Under the pieces are notes generated by a model. It was not told the DNA's origin and did not search any database. It saw only the letters and a program-made list of their open reading frames with translations. This document shows positions 34,801 to 45,566 of a DNA stretch of 64,000 bases, piece by piece (within the stretch, counting starts at the first letter, position 1; every line of letters starts with the position of its first letter). The stretch is from Hygrophila difformis (taxonomy: Eukaryota > Streptophyta > Magnoliopsida > Lamiales > Acanthaceae): the NCBI GenBank assembly GCA_030278955.1, contig JAOANR010000001.1, forward strand, positions 35,971,708 through 36,035,707. The letters are read 5' to 3'. The translations under genes were made by a program, and so were the position numbers.

Positions 34801-36126
34801 ACAACCACGGTCGGCCCAATAAAATGTGGCAGGCAGTCATGGGAATGACGTCACAAATAACATTTTCAGAATAGGACCCGATCTTGATAGGAATTTTGGC
34901 TCGTCGGTTGACTTTCAGGTTGCTATTGTCATTCATCCAATGGAGGCGGTAAGGATTCGGATGCTCTTCAGTCGGAATACCTAATCTGTGAACAACATAA
35001 GCGCTCACAGCATTAGTGCAACTTCCATTATCCACAATTACTGAAGCAACATTGCCCTTTAAATCACAATGACAATAAAATAAATTCTCCCGTTGCTCGT
35101 CAGATCGAGATTTTTCTTCTGATCGTTCAGCACTGAGAGTCCGCATAGCCACCAAATTAGTTAGCTTGCGATCCTCTTCAACTGTTTCCTCGACAGCGTA
35201 GAATTCTTCACTGTCATCGGAGTCATCATTTTCTTCTCTCTCAGCCTGTTCAGGTTGTTCATCGTCAGAGTCTATTATTCTCCAAGATCCGTCTTCCATG
35301 AGTGCAGCTCTTTTGGTGAAGGGGCACTCAGGTGAGTAATGTCCCTTCCGACCGCATTTGAAGCACGTGACTTTCTTCTTCCGATCCTTGTCAAATTTAG
35401 GCCTCTCGATGACCGCGGGTTTAGGGCCTTCCGGACGGTAGGTCTTAAATTCCTTGGTCATTTCGAAACCTTTCGGCTTGGGTTTATCGTCCCTGGGAAT
35501 GAACGTCTTTTGAACCCAAGGTTTCTGCGTACTGGTTCCAGAATCCTTTCGGTATTTCTGCACTCGAGGTCGATCATCGGTTTCATGCTTCATGGCTAGC
35601 TCCACCAAATCGGACAAAGTGTCGTATGGTCGCAGCTTAGCCTCCTTTCGGATCTCAATTCGGAGTCCTTTGAGAAATCTAGACTTCGTGATGCCCTCGT
35701 CTTCAATTACTCCGGCTTTCAGTAAGAGAGTCTCCATTTCCTTGAAATACTCCTCTACCGACCTGTTCCCTTGAACAAGAAAGGCAAGTTTATCATATAA
35801 GTCCTGTCGGTAGTGAGATGGAACAAATCTGTTCTCCATAGTCCGAGTCAGTGTGGCCCAAGTCTGAATGGGGTCATAGCCATTCCGATGAATGTCATGA
35901 GTCACCTTCTGCCACCATACCAACGCGTAATCTTTGAAAGCACAAACGGCCACATTGACCTTTTTGATATCTGCGTAGTTATGGCAATTGAAAATGAGCT
36001 CCATCGAATGCTTCCATTCAAGGAATTCTTCCGGATTGGAGGTTCCTTTGAATGTGGGAATGTCGAACTTAATCCCCTTCAAGTCTCTGTCGGGCTCATC
36101 ATATCTGTTGTTTCGGCTGGGGTTCT
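31595..36126 (-). pseudogene. gag-pol: Element I gag-pol (capsid to LTR-encoded tail), two stops
   Basis: From J's insertion point: capsid (EFLEWKHSMELIFNCHNY), CCHC CFKCGRKGHYSPEC (35365-35324), acidic linker, protease IVDNGSC, open to a TAG at 34291-34289 (ETKEV-stop-RQVQ). Reverse transcriptase with YFEDILVY (an unusual Glu for the first Asp of YFDD), RNase H and the integrase start follow to a TGA at 33052-33050 (HIKD-stop-YATD). Integrase zinc finger, MDFVLGL, SDRDTKF and HPQTDGQTE follow, then [12 protein letters not shown] and the tail with GPCSLGRTKKF. Two stops and the catalytic YFDD change make it inactive. Confidence 0.92.
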
Positions 36127-37818
36127 TGCCGTAAAATTCCGGATCAACCCGAATTTCATTCCGGATCAAAATCCCAATGGACCCGGATTAATTAAAAGGA
36201 GCAGCCCGGATCAAGATAGCAGTAAGCTCGGACAGATTAAATTAAGGAGAAGAAGTTCTGGCCCAATTAGATGGAAGGCCCAACAAAGGAATGTTAAACT
36301 TAGCCCAGCAGACAAGGTCGCATGTCCATCATGCGTTAAGTTGAAAGACTCCCCAAGGTTTAACGCAGTACGATCTTGCGTTAGACCTCCATCTCCAAAG
36401 AACCACGCAGGTGTGTCTTGCGTTAGTACATTGTCTTCCCCAACGGGCTTCTCCTTCCCCGACACCATCATCGTCGACCTGCCGCTGCTCGCTCGGGCCA
36501 CCGTCGTCTCCTCCGGTGACCATCATCTCCTCCATCGTCTCCGGGCAACGCCGCTGCTCCGGCGACCTGTCATCACGCCCCATTCCCCAACTCGCGGCCG
36601 GCCATCTCCGACGAGGGAAACCCTCGTATTATTCCCAACACCATCTCCGGCAATAGCCCCATCGGCCCGAGTCTCCAGCATCCTCCAATTGTCACCACTG
36701 GAGCTCCGGAAGTGTCTCACCATTGTTGTTCGCCAATTCCGACCATCCCGAAAACCGAAGCTCCGCCGAAGAAGAAAACCCCGAAAGCCACAAAAGGATC
36801 ACTTCCGGCCATGGCCGTTCTTCCTCATCCCTCCGACAGCGTCCTCCGTCGACAGCAAGGCCTCCAAGGTCCTCTGCCAAGCCTCCGGCAAGCTTCCTCG
36901 GACACCCTTGTTCCTCCGGCGAGCTCCCGGCATCTCCTCCGGTCTTCTCCGCGACTCGAGCCGACTGGTATCAAACTCCTCCTCCGGCAGCCTCGCGGCC
37001 TCCCTTATCACCATCCAGCTTCTCACTTATGTCCGTCGGCCAAGCTTCCTGCCATCTCCACATCTCCGGCCGCTGCCTCGCCTCTCCGACCACCCGTGCT
37101 TCTTCTCCGACGAAGCTGCAGCGGCCAGGGCCGCTCTCCCCCATCTTCATCCTTGTCGCGGACCTCTCTCTGTCGGGGAGCCCCTCCGTGTCGCGGTCCT
37201 TCGATTGCTCCGCGACAAGCAACTCGTTTCGCGACAAGTTTCGTTCCCCGACCAATTCCATATTCAAATTCCCTTTGTGCCGCCGAGCTGAGGAGTCCTG
37301 GGAGCAAAGGTCCTGCAGTACAAGAAAAGGTGGAGTCTTCTTCTAGGAGCTGGAGTCCCGTTCCTTTCTACGCGTAGCCCCGAAATACCTTTTCACTTAT
37401 TTAATCTTGTTAGGCTTGTTTAATGGGTTGATTAAAGCCCCTAATTGTTTGTTTAGTTTTACTAATTATGTAATTAGGGTTTTGCCTATATATATGGGTT
37501 CCCCTCATTTTGTAAGACATCTTTGCTTAATATTTGAGAATATCTCTCCACTTTATTTTCAAAGATCATTGAGAGCTTGGGGAAGCCTAAAATCCCATTG
37601 AGTCAAAAACTCAAACCCCACTTGTGTTTAGCTTGAGCTAAGTGCACTATTTTGGATTCTTGAAGCAAATCCAAAATTGATTCACCTTGTTTAGGAGATT
37701 TGTGAAGAGGTGGGGAAACCAAGTTTTTACACCTCAAACAAACCATCCTTTGTGAGGAGCTTCCCTATCCTTTTATTTTCTTGTTCATGCTATTGATATC
37801 ATTGAGAGATCCATGGCA
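36127..37818 (+). repeat. 5' LTR of element J (1692 bp)
   Basis: TGCCGTAAAATTCCGG at 36127, GATCCATGGCA at 37818. The first 1.16 kb is GC-rich with few stops in several frames; a short set of TCGCGG and CCGCGACAAG motifs lies at 37155-37245; TATA at 37487-37495. Its start resembles LTR D (TCCGGAYCAACCCGA). Confidence 0.95.
37487..37495 (+). promoter_or_regulatory. TATA box of J 5' LTR
   Basis: CCTATATATATGGG, the usual context in these LTRs; drives the J transcript. Confidence 0.7.
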
Positions 37819-37830
37819 GCCTATATAATT

Positions 37831-37842
37831 TGGTATCAGAGC
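37831..37842 (+). other. Primer binding site of J
   Basis: TGGTATCAGAGC, initiator-Met type, 12 bp after the 5' LTR. Confidence 0.93.
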
Positions 37843-38014
37843 TACTCATTGATTCAATAGCTTTTAAAATTCCAAAATCTCAAAAAAAAAAAGTGTCCAC
37901 TGGTTACTGTTCACTGTCCAGCCGTTTTGATCCGTTGAAAATTTTTGTAATCTGACTTCGGATTTGGATTCCTTGTGTCGATTACATAAAGATTCATATA
38001 AAGTTTGAAAAATT

Positions 38015-38059
38015 TGGCCAAGGGAATCATTTTCTATGAATTTTTGAAGATCTTGGCCA
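38015..38059 (+). promoter_or_regulatory. Leader long stem, J copy
   Basis: TGGCCAAG (38015-38022) pairs with CTTGGCCA (38052-38059); about 29-nt loop. Confidence 0.6.
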
Positions 38060-38135
38060 TATTTTCTCAAACCCCTTGTTCTTCATATTTTTCATCTTCT
38101 TGTTCATCCATTTCACACACCACCACTCCCCATTT

Positions 38136-38148
38136 GGAACCACGTTCC
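38136..38148 (+). promoter_or_regulatory. Leader hairpin, J copy (GGAAC-CAC-GUUCC)
   Basis: Five pairs and CAC loop, about 300 nt after the primer site, flanked by CCAUUU and AUUUGG. Confidence 0.6.
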
Positions 38149-39678
38149 ATTTGGCAACTTAAATCATCCATTTCCTAGGGGTTATAATGCCCAAATTTTT
38201 CCAAATCCACATCCTTCACCAAAATTTCCACCAAAAACCCTAAGCAAGAAAGTTTCTGCCCTCTGTCCGGAAAACCTGGTCTCTGCCCGTTCAGATTTTG
38301 TGAAAACAAGTTGCATATTTGAATTCCTCTCATTGAGTACATGGATTTGCATATGTGGTTTGTTTAAATCGGACACCGGATGTGAAAATTATGCCCAATT
38401 GAAAATTCTTGGTGTTCTTGCTTGTTCTTGCTTGATTTTTCAAATCCAATGCTTGTAATGGTTATAATGGCACAAATTGTTGGTTTAAAGTGTTAATTAG
38501 ACATCATTGTGTCAAATTTCGAGAGTGTTGAGTGTCTATTGAGTGTTTGGGTTAAATATTGGGTTTAGGGTTTGTTGATGTTCTTGGTGTTCATCATTGT
38601 TCTTCAAGTTCATACCACATTCAAGCCATCTTCAAAGGATGTTCAAAGTGTTCTTGATGAATGCTTTTTAATCCACTTGAGAACAATACAAGGGTGTTAT
38701 AGGAAAATTACAAGAGACAAAAGCTTGCAAGTTTGTACTTGGAAAGGGACATCCGAAACCCCTCATTAAAACCCCATATAATTGCCTAAATTGTAGCATA
38801 CACACAAGGGGCATCTTGAGATTCAAACTTGGCAATTGCAGAAAAGGGAAGGTCATTGAGACAAGAGTTTACAACGGGTGGAATCAAACTTTTCAATTGT
38901 TGAGTAAGCCGTCCCATGCATTCTCATTAATTGAAGCAAAGGTCTCGTGGACCCCACCAGTTGACCAGATTTTATTCTGATTTAAAAAAAAAAAAAAAAA
39001 AAAAAAGAAGTGAAAAGAAACGAGAGCAGTACCCAAGATTGGCCAAATTTCAACAATTGGCATTACCATCCCAACAAGTGGGTTTCTTGTGTAGGATTTA
39101 AATTTGGGTAGATTAAAATTTGATTTAATTTAATTGGGCAATTATTTTTATTGTTCAATTGAGTTAAATTAAATTGGGAATATTTGTGTGAGGCATATAT
39201 TGTATGTGTTTCCGAGTGTTTTATTTGTGAGGTTTTAATTTCTCACTTCTAAATTTGTTTGAGAGTTTTTGTTTGTGAGATTTTTATTTTTCACTTCCAA
39301 ATAGTGAGGAATCGAAATCCCTGAACACTAACTAATTAAAACTTGGAACCATAAATTGTGCTTGATTGATCACACACAAGCTATCATTTTCCTTGATTGA
39401 GTCGAGCATTGCATTTTGTTTCTTGCCTTGCGCGTCACCCTATTTCTTGATAGAGTCGAGCATCGCATTTTGCATTCGTGCTTTGCGCGTCTTATCACTC
39501 ATTTCCCGAATCTTCCTGCTCCTTACTTGGTGAATTTTATTTGGAAAACTTCGGAACCAAGCTGTGCCTGAACTCAAGACGTCCGACACAGAGGTTTGAG
39601 TTTAGTGAGGTTCCACCCAAAAATATTTTATTTTTATTTTCTAACTTTTGACACATATATCTAGAATATTTTTCTGAG

Positions 39679-42600
39679 ATGGCAGGTACATCTGACCCCG
39701 CCATAATGGAATTACTGAGGAACTTGAATGCAAACATGGTGGCAATGAAGCAGGATTTTGATGCCAAGCTCAATGAAAAATTTGATGCTCTAAAGGACGA
39801 GTTTGCAGGTCACAAGAAACAAGTGGACAACAAAATTGAAAAGAAAAATGTTAGCCTCTCTTCAGAGCTACATGCGAAATTGCACAAGGTTGCCACTGAT
39901 GGACAGAAAAATCTTGAGAGTTCCATGCTGAAGATCGATCAGAAAATTGGCGAAGTTACTGATGACTTCGAAGGAAAATTGGATCAACTTGCCTTGGATT
40001 TTGAGCGAGCTTTGAACGTGCAAGTAGATCACCGCATGGGAATTTTATCTGCTAAACTGGATGGAAAAATGGAATATCTTGCTGAGGAATTGGAGCAACA
40101 GACCACTGAGCTCCAAGAGCACATTATTGTTTCCACCACTGTAGCTGAAGTCCGGATGGATGCAACTGCATCACTTTTCAAGAAACTTGTTCAGGACTTT
40201 ACTGAAAAGAATGGTCAGAAGCTAATGGAAAAAGTCAAGAAATTATTCTGTCAAGCTGAGAAGAATTTAGCTGAGAAATTGGAAGACAGAATTGAAGAAG
40301 CCACAGGGCATGTAGAAGGAAAACTGGAGTATGACACTGGTCAAATGAAGGAACAATTGGAAGAATTCATGAAGGAGTTCATGGAAAATTTAGGAACTCC
40401 TATGGAAGAATTTTCTGAGAAAGTGAGCGCTGAGATCAAGGAATTGTCTGAACATTTCCAACAACGGTTAGATTTTGTAGTGGAAAAATTGGAGCACAAG
40501 ATTCAGTCTCCACAAGAAATCTACGATCAAGTCATGACAACCGTCAAGGATGAGCTGAGAAACACTTTGGATGTCCAGATCGGCGATATTCTCAAAGAAG
40601 AGTTTGGAATTAAAAGGCCAATCAAGGAGTCAAATGTTCATAAAACCCAACTCCAGAAGAAAGAAGAACCGGTCATCCCTGTTCTAGATTGGAAGAAAGA
40701 ATATAAAGAAATCATCCAAGGGAATGAATCAGTCCAAGAGTATGCCCAGCGATTTAAGGAATTAAAAAGAAAATCGGGCATCCAGGAACTCCCTTATGCA
40801 GAATGGTACCATTTCCTGACGGGTGTACGAAGCGAAATCTACAAGAACATGTACACCAGGTACAACGACCTTGACCATGCAATATCTGATGCACTAATTA
40901 TTGAAAAATATTTGCAGGACGAATCTGAAAGGATCAAGTTTGAAGAATCCCGAAGGACGAAGAAGAGTGCAATGCGTGTCGTCATCGAAAAGGAAAAGGG
41001 ATACTGGGATCCATGCGAATATTGTTCAATGCTGGGACATGAGATAAAAGATTGTTGGCTGAAACCAATACACGACAGAATAGCCAAGGGTAAAGCTAAA
41101 AGAGCCGAGTTTGAAGCCCAATGCAATGAATTGGACAAACTCATGTCCAATTCCTACTGTGAACCTGAGGATCGCAAGGAGGAACCCCCTATCCATCCAA
41201 GCAGTATACCGAGCTATGCTGAAGTCCTCAAAGCGAGCAGTTCAAATTCCAAAGGGAAAGAAAAGGTTATTGAAGTAAGCGACCATGAAGAAGAAGGCTA
41301 TGAAGCAATCTACATTCAAGAAGATGGTCGCCAACTCTCTAATTTTGTGTTCACCCGCACTCCCGAATCACTCAAGAAAGTTGACCACCCATCCATCGAC
41401 TTAGAACAAAGGGAGAATTTATTCCATTGCCACTGCGAAATTCTTGATAATTTAGCATCTTTAATAGTGGATAGTGGAAGTTGTTCTAATGTTGTGAGTG
41501 TGTATGTTGTACGCAGGTTGGGATTACAAACTGAAGCGCATGAACAACCTTATCATTTACAATGGGTCAGCGATTGCGGAATTGTCAAGATAAGCAGACG
41601 AGCAAGAGTGCCTATCGCAATCGGGACCTACACTGAAGAAATACTGTGTGATGTGGTTCCGATGAACACATGTCATATTCTCTTAGGACGCCCGTGGATG
41701 TTTGATAAAGATGTTATTTATCAAGGGCGAGCCAATTTGATCACATTCACACACGAGCAAAAGAAGTATATAATTAAATCGCTATCTCCAAAAACTGTGC
41801 AAATTGATCGTGAAAAATTATTGGAGAATATGCGAAGAGAAGGAGAAGCTCACAAGAGGGCTATAGCTGAGAATGCCAGAATCAAGAAGCAGTCTTCTAG
41901 CAAAACTGCTAAGCAGGCTACTGAGAGCCCTTCAAAAATTTGTTCTTTAATTTTTCATCATTCTGAAAATTTTACTGAATTTAATCATGGTACTCCATCT
42001 AATTTGATTAATTTTTCTACAGATACCCATGAAGATCAAGATGAAAATTTTCTGAACAAATCAGGTAAAATTATTCCAATTAATGACAAAATCGATTTAT
42101 CTGAAATTTGTCATTTTTCTTGCAGGAATTTTAAAGCTAGAGCCGACATGGAGCGCAGAATGGAATTCACATTCGAAGCAGGATCTGAGAAATTTATCTG
42201 CTCCATGGATAACATTTCTAATGATTTTCTATCCCGATTTTGTCTCACCGAGCTTATTCTAAAATGTCAATCTTATGGGATATCGGTTTGTGCAGATCAT
42301 AATTATGTGGTTGATCCTACCGCCATGACGTCTCTTTCCGCTTTGGAGTCCAAAGCTTCTCAAGGGGGAGAGGATGCCGTAAAATTCCGGATCAACCCGA
42401 ATTTCATTCCGGATCAAAATCCCAATGGACCCGGATTAATTAAAAGGAGCAGCCCGGATCAAGATAGCAGTAAGCTCGGACAGATTAAATTAAGGAGAAG
42501 AAGTTCTGGCCCAATTAGATGGAAGGCCCAACAAAGGAATGTTAAACTTAGCCCAGCAGACAAGGTCGCATGTCCATCATGCGTTAAGTTGAAAGACTCC

Positions 42601-43539
42601 CCAAGGTTTAACGCAGTACGATCTTGCGTTAGACCTCCTTCTCCAAAGAACCACGCAGGTGTGTCTTGCGTTAGTACATTGTCTTCCCCAACGGGCTTCT
42701 CCTTCCCCGACACCATCATCGTCGACCTGCCGCTGCTCGCTCGGGCCACCGTCGTCTCCTCCGGTGACCATCATCTCCTCCATCGTCTCCGGGCAACGCC
42801 GCTGCTCCGGCGACCTGTCATCACGCCCCATTCCCCAACTCGCGGCCGGCCATCTCCGACGAGGGAAACCCTCGTATTATTCCCAACACCATCTCCGGCA
42901 ATAGCCCCATCGGCCCGAGTCTCCAGCATCCTCCAATTGTCACCACTGGAGCTCCGGAAGTGTCTCACCATTGTTGTTCGCCAATTCCGACCATCCCGAA
43001 AACCGAAGCTCCGCCGAAGAAGAAAACCCCGAAAGCCACAAAAGGATCACTTCCGGCCATGGCCGTTCTTCCTCATCCCTCCGACAGCGTCCTCCGTCGA
43101 CAGCAAGGCCTCCAAGGTCCTCTGCCAAGCCTCCGGCAAGCTTCCTCGGACACCCTTGTTCCTCCGGCGAGCTCCCGGCATCTCCTCCGGTCTTCTCCGC
43201 GACTCGAGCCGACTGGTATCAAACTCCTCCTCCGGCAGCCTCGCGGCCTCCCTTATCACCATCCAGCTTCTCACTTATGTCCGTCGGCCAAGCTTCCTGC
43301 CATCTCCACATCTCCGGCCGCTGCCTCGCCTCTCCGACCACCCGTGCTTCTTCTCCGACGAAGCTGCAGCGGCCAGGGCCGCTCTCCCCCATCTTCATCC
43401 TTGTCGCGGACCTCTCTCTGTCGGGGAGCCCCTCCGTGTCGCGGTCCTTCGATTGCTCCGCGACAAGCAACTCGTTTCGCGACAAGTTTCGTTCCCCGAC
43501 CAATTCCATATTCAAATTCCCTTTGTGCCGCCGAGCTGA
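39679..43539 (+). CDS. Element J gag-protease-like protein, 1286 aa
   Basis: Residues 1-330 are Lys/Glu/Leu-rich and look like a long coiled coil. About 340-420 resemble the second half of a capsid domain (GNESVQEYAQRFKELKRK). CCHC knuckle CEYCSMLGHEIKDC at 446-459. Protease VDSGSCSNVVS with Asp 598, then LLGRPWMFDKD. Residues 700-880 are not recognised and end with VVDPTAM...SALESKASQGG over the polypurine tract, as in D. From residue 899 it is LTR-encoded: 387 codons of proline/serine/arginine-rich sequence, perhaps only open because of GC content. The first ATG after the leader is used. No polymerase motifs. Probably makes particle protein and processes it, relying on helper enzymes; that role is inferred. 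Confidence 0.85.
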   Translation: MAGTSDPAIMELLRNLNANMVAMKQDFDAKLNEKFDALKDEFAGHKKQVDNKIEKKNVSLSSELHAKLHKVATDGQKNLESSMLKIDQKIGEVTDDFEGKLDQLALDFERALNVQVDHRMGILSAKLDGKMEYLAEELEQQTTELQEHIIVSTTVAEVRMDATASLFKKLVQDFTEKNGQKLMEKVKKLFCQAEKNLAEKLEDRIEEATGHVEGKLEYDTGQMKEQLEEFMKEFMENLGTPMEEFSEKVSAEIKELSEHFQQRLDFVVEKLEHKIQSPQEIYDQVMTTVKDELRNTLDVQIGDILKEEFGIKRPIKESNVHKTQLQKKEEPVIPVLDWKKEYKEIIQGNESVQEYAQRFKELKRKSGIQELPYAEWYHFLTGVRSEIYKNMYTRYNDLDHAISDALIIEKYLQDESERIKFEESRRTKKSAMRVVIEKEKGYWDPCEYCSMLGHEIKDCWLKPIHDRIAKGKAKRAEFEAQCNELDKLMSNSYCEPEDRKEEPPIHPSSIPSYAEVLKASSSNSKGKEKVIEVSDHEEEGYEAIYIQEDGRQLSNFVFTRTPESLKKVDHPSIDLEQRENLFHCHCEILDNLASLIVDSGSCSNVVSVYVVRRLGLQTEAHEQPYHLQWVSDCGIVKISRRARVPIAIGTYTEEILCDVVPMNTCHILLGRPWMFDKDVIYQGRANLITFTHEQKKYIIKSLSPKTVQIDREKLLENMRREGEAHKRAIAENARIKKQSSSKTAKQATESPSKICSLIFHHSENFTEFNHGTPSNLINFSTDTHEDQDENFLNKSGKIIPINDKIDLSEICHFSCRNFKARADMERRMEFTFEAGSEKFICSMDNISNDFLSRFCLTELILKCQSYGISVCADHNYVVDPTAMTSLSALESKASQGGEDAVKFRINPNFIPDQNPNGPGLIKRSSPDQDSSKLGQIKLRRRSSGPIRWKAQQRNVKLSPADKVACPSCVKLKDSPRFNAVRSCVRPPSPKNHAGVSCVSTLSSPTGFSFPDTIIVDLPLLARATVVSSGDHHLLHRLRATPLLRRPVITPHSPTRGRPSPTRETLVLFPTPSPAIAPSARVSSILQLSPLELRKCLTIVVRQFRPSRKPKLRRRRKPRKPQKDHFRPWPFFLIPPTASSVDSKASKVLCQASGKLPRTPLFLRRAPGISSGLLRDSSRLVSNSSSGSLAASLITIQLLTYVRRPSFLPSPHLRPLPRLSDHPCFFSDEAAAARAALPHLHPCRGPLSVGEPLRVAVLRLLRDKQLVSRQVSFPDQFHIQIPFVPPS
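42361..42374 (+). other. Polypurine tract of J
   Basis: CAAGGGGGAGAGGA directly before TGCCGTAAAA; also codes for QGGED. Confidence 0.85.
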
Positions 43540-44066
43540 GGAGTCCTGGGAGCAAAGGTCCTGCAGTACAAGAAAAGGTGGAGTCTTCTTCTAGGAGCTG
43601 GAGTCCCGTTCCTTTCTACGCGTAGCCCCGAAATACCTTTTCACTTATTTAATCTTGTTAGGCTTGTTTAATGGGTTGATTAAAGCCCCTAATTGTTTGT
43701 TTAGTTTTACTAATTATGTAATTAGGGTTTTGCCTATATATATGGGTTCCCCTCATTTTGTAAGACATCTTTGCTTAATATTTGAGAATATCTCTCCACT
43801 TTATTTTCAAAGATCATTGAGAGCTTGGGGAAGCCTAAAATCCCATTGAGTCAAAAACTCAAACCCCACTTGTGTTTAGCTTGAGCTAAGTGCACTATTT
43901 TGGATTCTTGAAGCAAATCCAAAATTGATTCACCTTGTTTAGGAGATTTGTGAAGAGGTGGGGAAACCAAGTTTTTACACCTCAAACAAACCATCCTTTG
44001 TGAGGAGCTTCCCTATCCTTTTATTTTCTTGTTCATGCTATTGATATCATTGAGAGATCCATGGCA
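42375..44066 (+). repeat. 3' LTR of element J (1692 bp)
   Basis: Same length and almost same sequence as the 5' LTR; TATA at 43735-43743; ends GATCCATGGCA at 44066 followed by GTTCT. Confidence 0.95.
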
Positions 44067-44542
44067 GTTCTGTGGTACACCTCCTCATCGGGATCTGACT
44101 CAGATTCATGTTGTTGATGTCTGACTGGTCTAGGCGGAGCAGGTACTCGTGGCGGTTGCAGATTCGCGGGTGTCTGAGGTACAGGATTGTTTCGACCAGC
44201 TTGTCGGAGTCCCTGTTGCTGGGTCTCGATCTCGGCCTCGGCCTCTTCCATTTCATGGCTTCGTACCCCCTGGGGTCCACTTTGATGGCTCCGAGGAGTA
44301 CTGGATGTCGCAGGTGGAGTGGCCTGTGGAGTTGTCCGGTCGAACACTTCCTGTAGCTTCAGTTCAAGTCGTCTCATGGTGTCAGATTGAACAGCGTTCC
44401 CATGCATGACCATGTCGTCCTTGAAAGTATCAACCCGGTGGTTCAAATCATCTATCCTCTGATCCATGTTGTCCAGACGGTTAGTCATTTTCAGTAGCAT
44501 GTCCATTAGATCCTTGTTCGAAGGCTGTCCTGAACCTGCCAT
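44067..44542 (-). pseudogene. gag: Element I gag N-terminus (upstream of J insertion)
   Basis: MAGSGQPSNKDLMDMLLKMTN, helix-like with QRIDDLNHRVDTFKDDM, then a proline-rich linker to DEEVYHR, where J begins. Removing J and one target copy leaves this segment one base out of frame with the capsid part at 36126, so a small indel exists in addition to J. Confidence 0.87.
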
Positions 44543-45566
44543 GTCAGTAAATTGAACAAAGAAAAATTAAGTAGCACCCGCAAAGAAGATGAAAAATATT
44601 ATATATAATAATAATAATAAAATAAAAGATGGAATTTATCTGGATCACTCGGTAAAATCACTCAGTTTGCTCACAACCCGATTGCTGAATGCTGGGTTAA
44701 TTCACAACCTGGTATATATCTGCAGTCCACAGTGATCACAAACAAATTTCGAATGGCGGAGAGTGAGGCCTGAATATACGTACGCACAATGCAAGATACA
44801 AATGCAATGTTCGACTCTATCAACAACCGCTAGGAAATATGTGAAATGCAATGTAATGAAATTATGTTCACGGTTTTAATCGGTAATTGCAATCCAATAA
44901 TTCCAAGACCTCACAATATAAGAGTGAACTCACCAAAATTTGAAAAGTGGTAGCTCACAACACTCGACTCCCAAATATTGATTCACAGATTTAAAATAAA
45001 AATAAACACTCAATAAAACAACCCAATACTCAAGTGGCTTCAATGGCTATGTATCACAATTTTATGAGAGGAATTCCAATGTCTTTATCTCAGACGGAAC
45101 TTCAACTCAGTGTTCATGAAATAAATCAGAGGAACAGTTGTGCCAGTCAAATATATCCACTTTATTGTATTGCTCAGAATATATGTGCCCAAAAATCCCA
45201 AATATATGGTGCATGTGCATGGAAAATCAAGAGAGGGTTAGTGGGGCCCACGGTAAGGGAAATAATTCTTGCAAATATAACATGGACACGTGAGATGAGG
45301 GGTGAGTGTACACTATCTTTGACTTCTCTTTACCCCTTGGATATAGTAGCCACAATATGGGGATTTTGTCCTACCAACTTTGATCAAATCAATTTGCCCA
45401 TACCTCCTTTCAATCAAGTGTCACCACCAACCTAATACTTGGAATGATTTCCCCTACTAGAGGGCTGCAAACACACGGCTATGAGGGGACTTTGGATCAG
45501 ATTTTTGAGTCTCAAGAAAATTATGAAAATCAACTTGAAGATGGTTGAAGATCATAAGAACACTCA
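44543..45566 (-). other. Element I leader, gag-proximal part
   Basis: AT-rich, no gene. 45020-45190 closely resembles the K leader (61070-61210). Primer site, stem-loops and 5' LTR lie beyond K and outside the window. Confidence 0.75.

Larger units (their letters stand above)
37819..39678 (+). other. Element J leader
   Basis: Primer site, eight-pair stem (38015-38059), short hairpin (38136-38148), GGGGTTATAATGCCC block (about 38178-38192), then AT-rich sequence with a run of 23 A at 38984-39006. No gene seen. Confidence 0.8.
36127..44066 (+). mobile_element. Element J: complete non-autonomous gag-protease LTR element (7940 bp)
   Basis: Two 1692-bp LTRs (36127-37818, 42375-44066), target duplication GTTCT at 36122-36126 and 44067-44071. 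Initiator-Met primer site, polypurine tract and a single ORF with gag-like and protease parts, but no reverse transcriptase, RNase H or integrase. I noticed only one or two base differences between LTRs (for example CCATCTCC against CCTTCTCC), so the insertion is recent. Confidence 0.96.
30516..45566 (-). mobile_element. Element I: Ty3/gypsy retrotransposon split by J, leader cut by K
   Basis: 3' LTR (30516-31817), gag-pol (31818-36126, then 44067-44542 after J), leader 44543-45566 until K begins. The 5' LTR is beyond the right edge. Same coding family as E. Two in-frame stops and one frame change in gag inactivate it. Confidence 0.92.

Noticed and set aside
35813..37291. 492-codon plus-strand frame
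   Set aside because: It joins antisense gag of I to the GC-rich start of J's 5' LTR across the insertion point at 36127; not a gene.
36712..37377. 207- and 221-codon frames in LTR J (also at 42960-43625)
   Set aside because: Alternative frames of the same GC-rich LTR segment, proline/serine-rich, present in both LTR copies only.
37831..37842. tRNA gene at TGGTATCAGAGC sites
   Set aside because: Only the 3' end complement is present next to an LTR; no cloverleaf can be formed, so these are primer sites.
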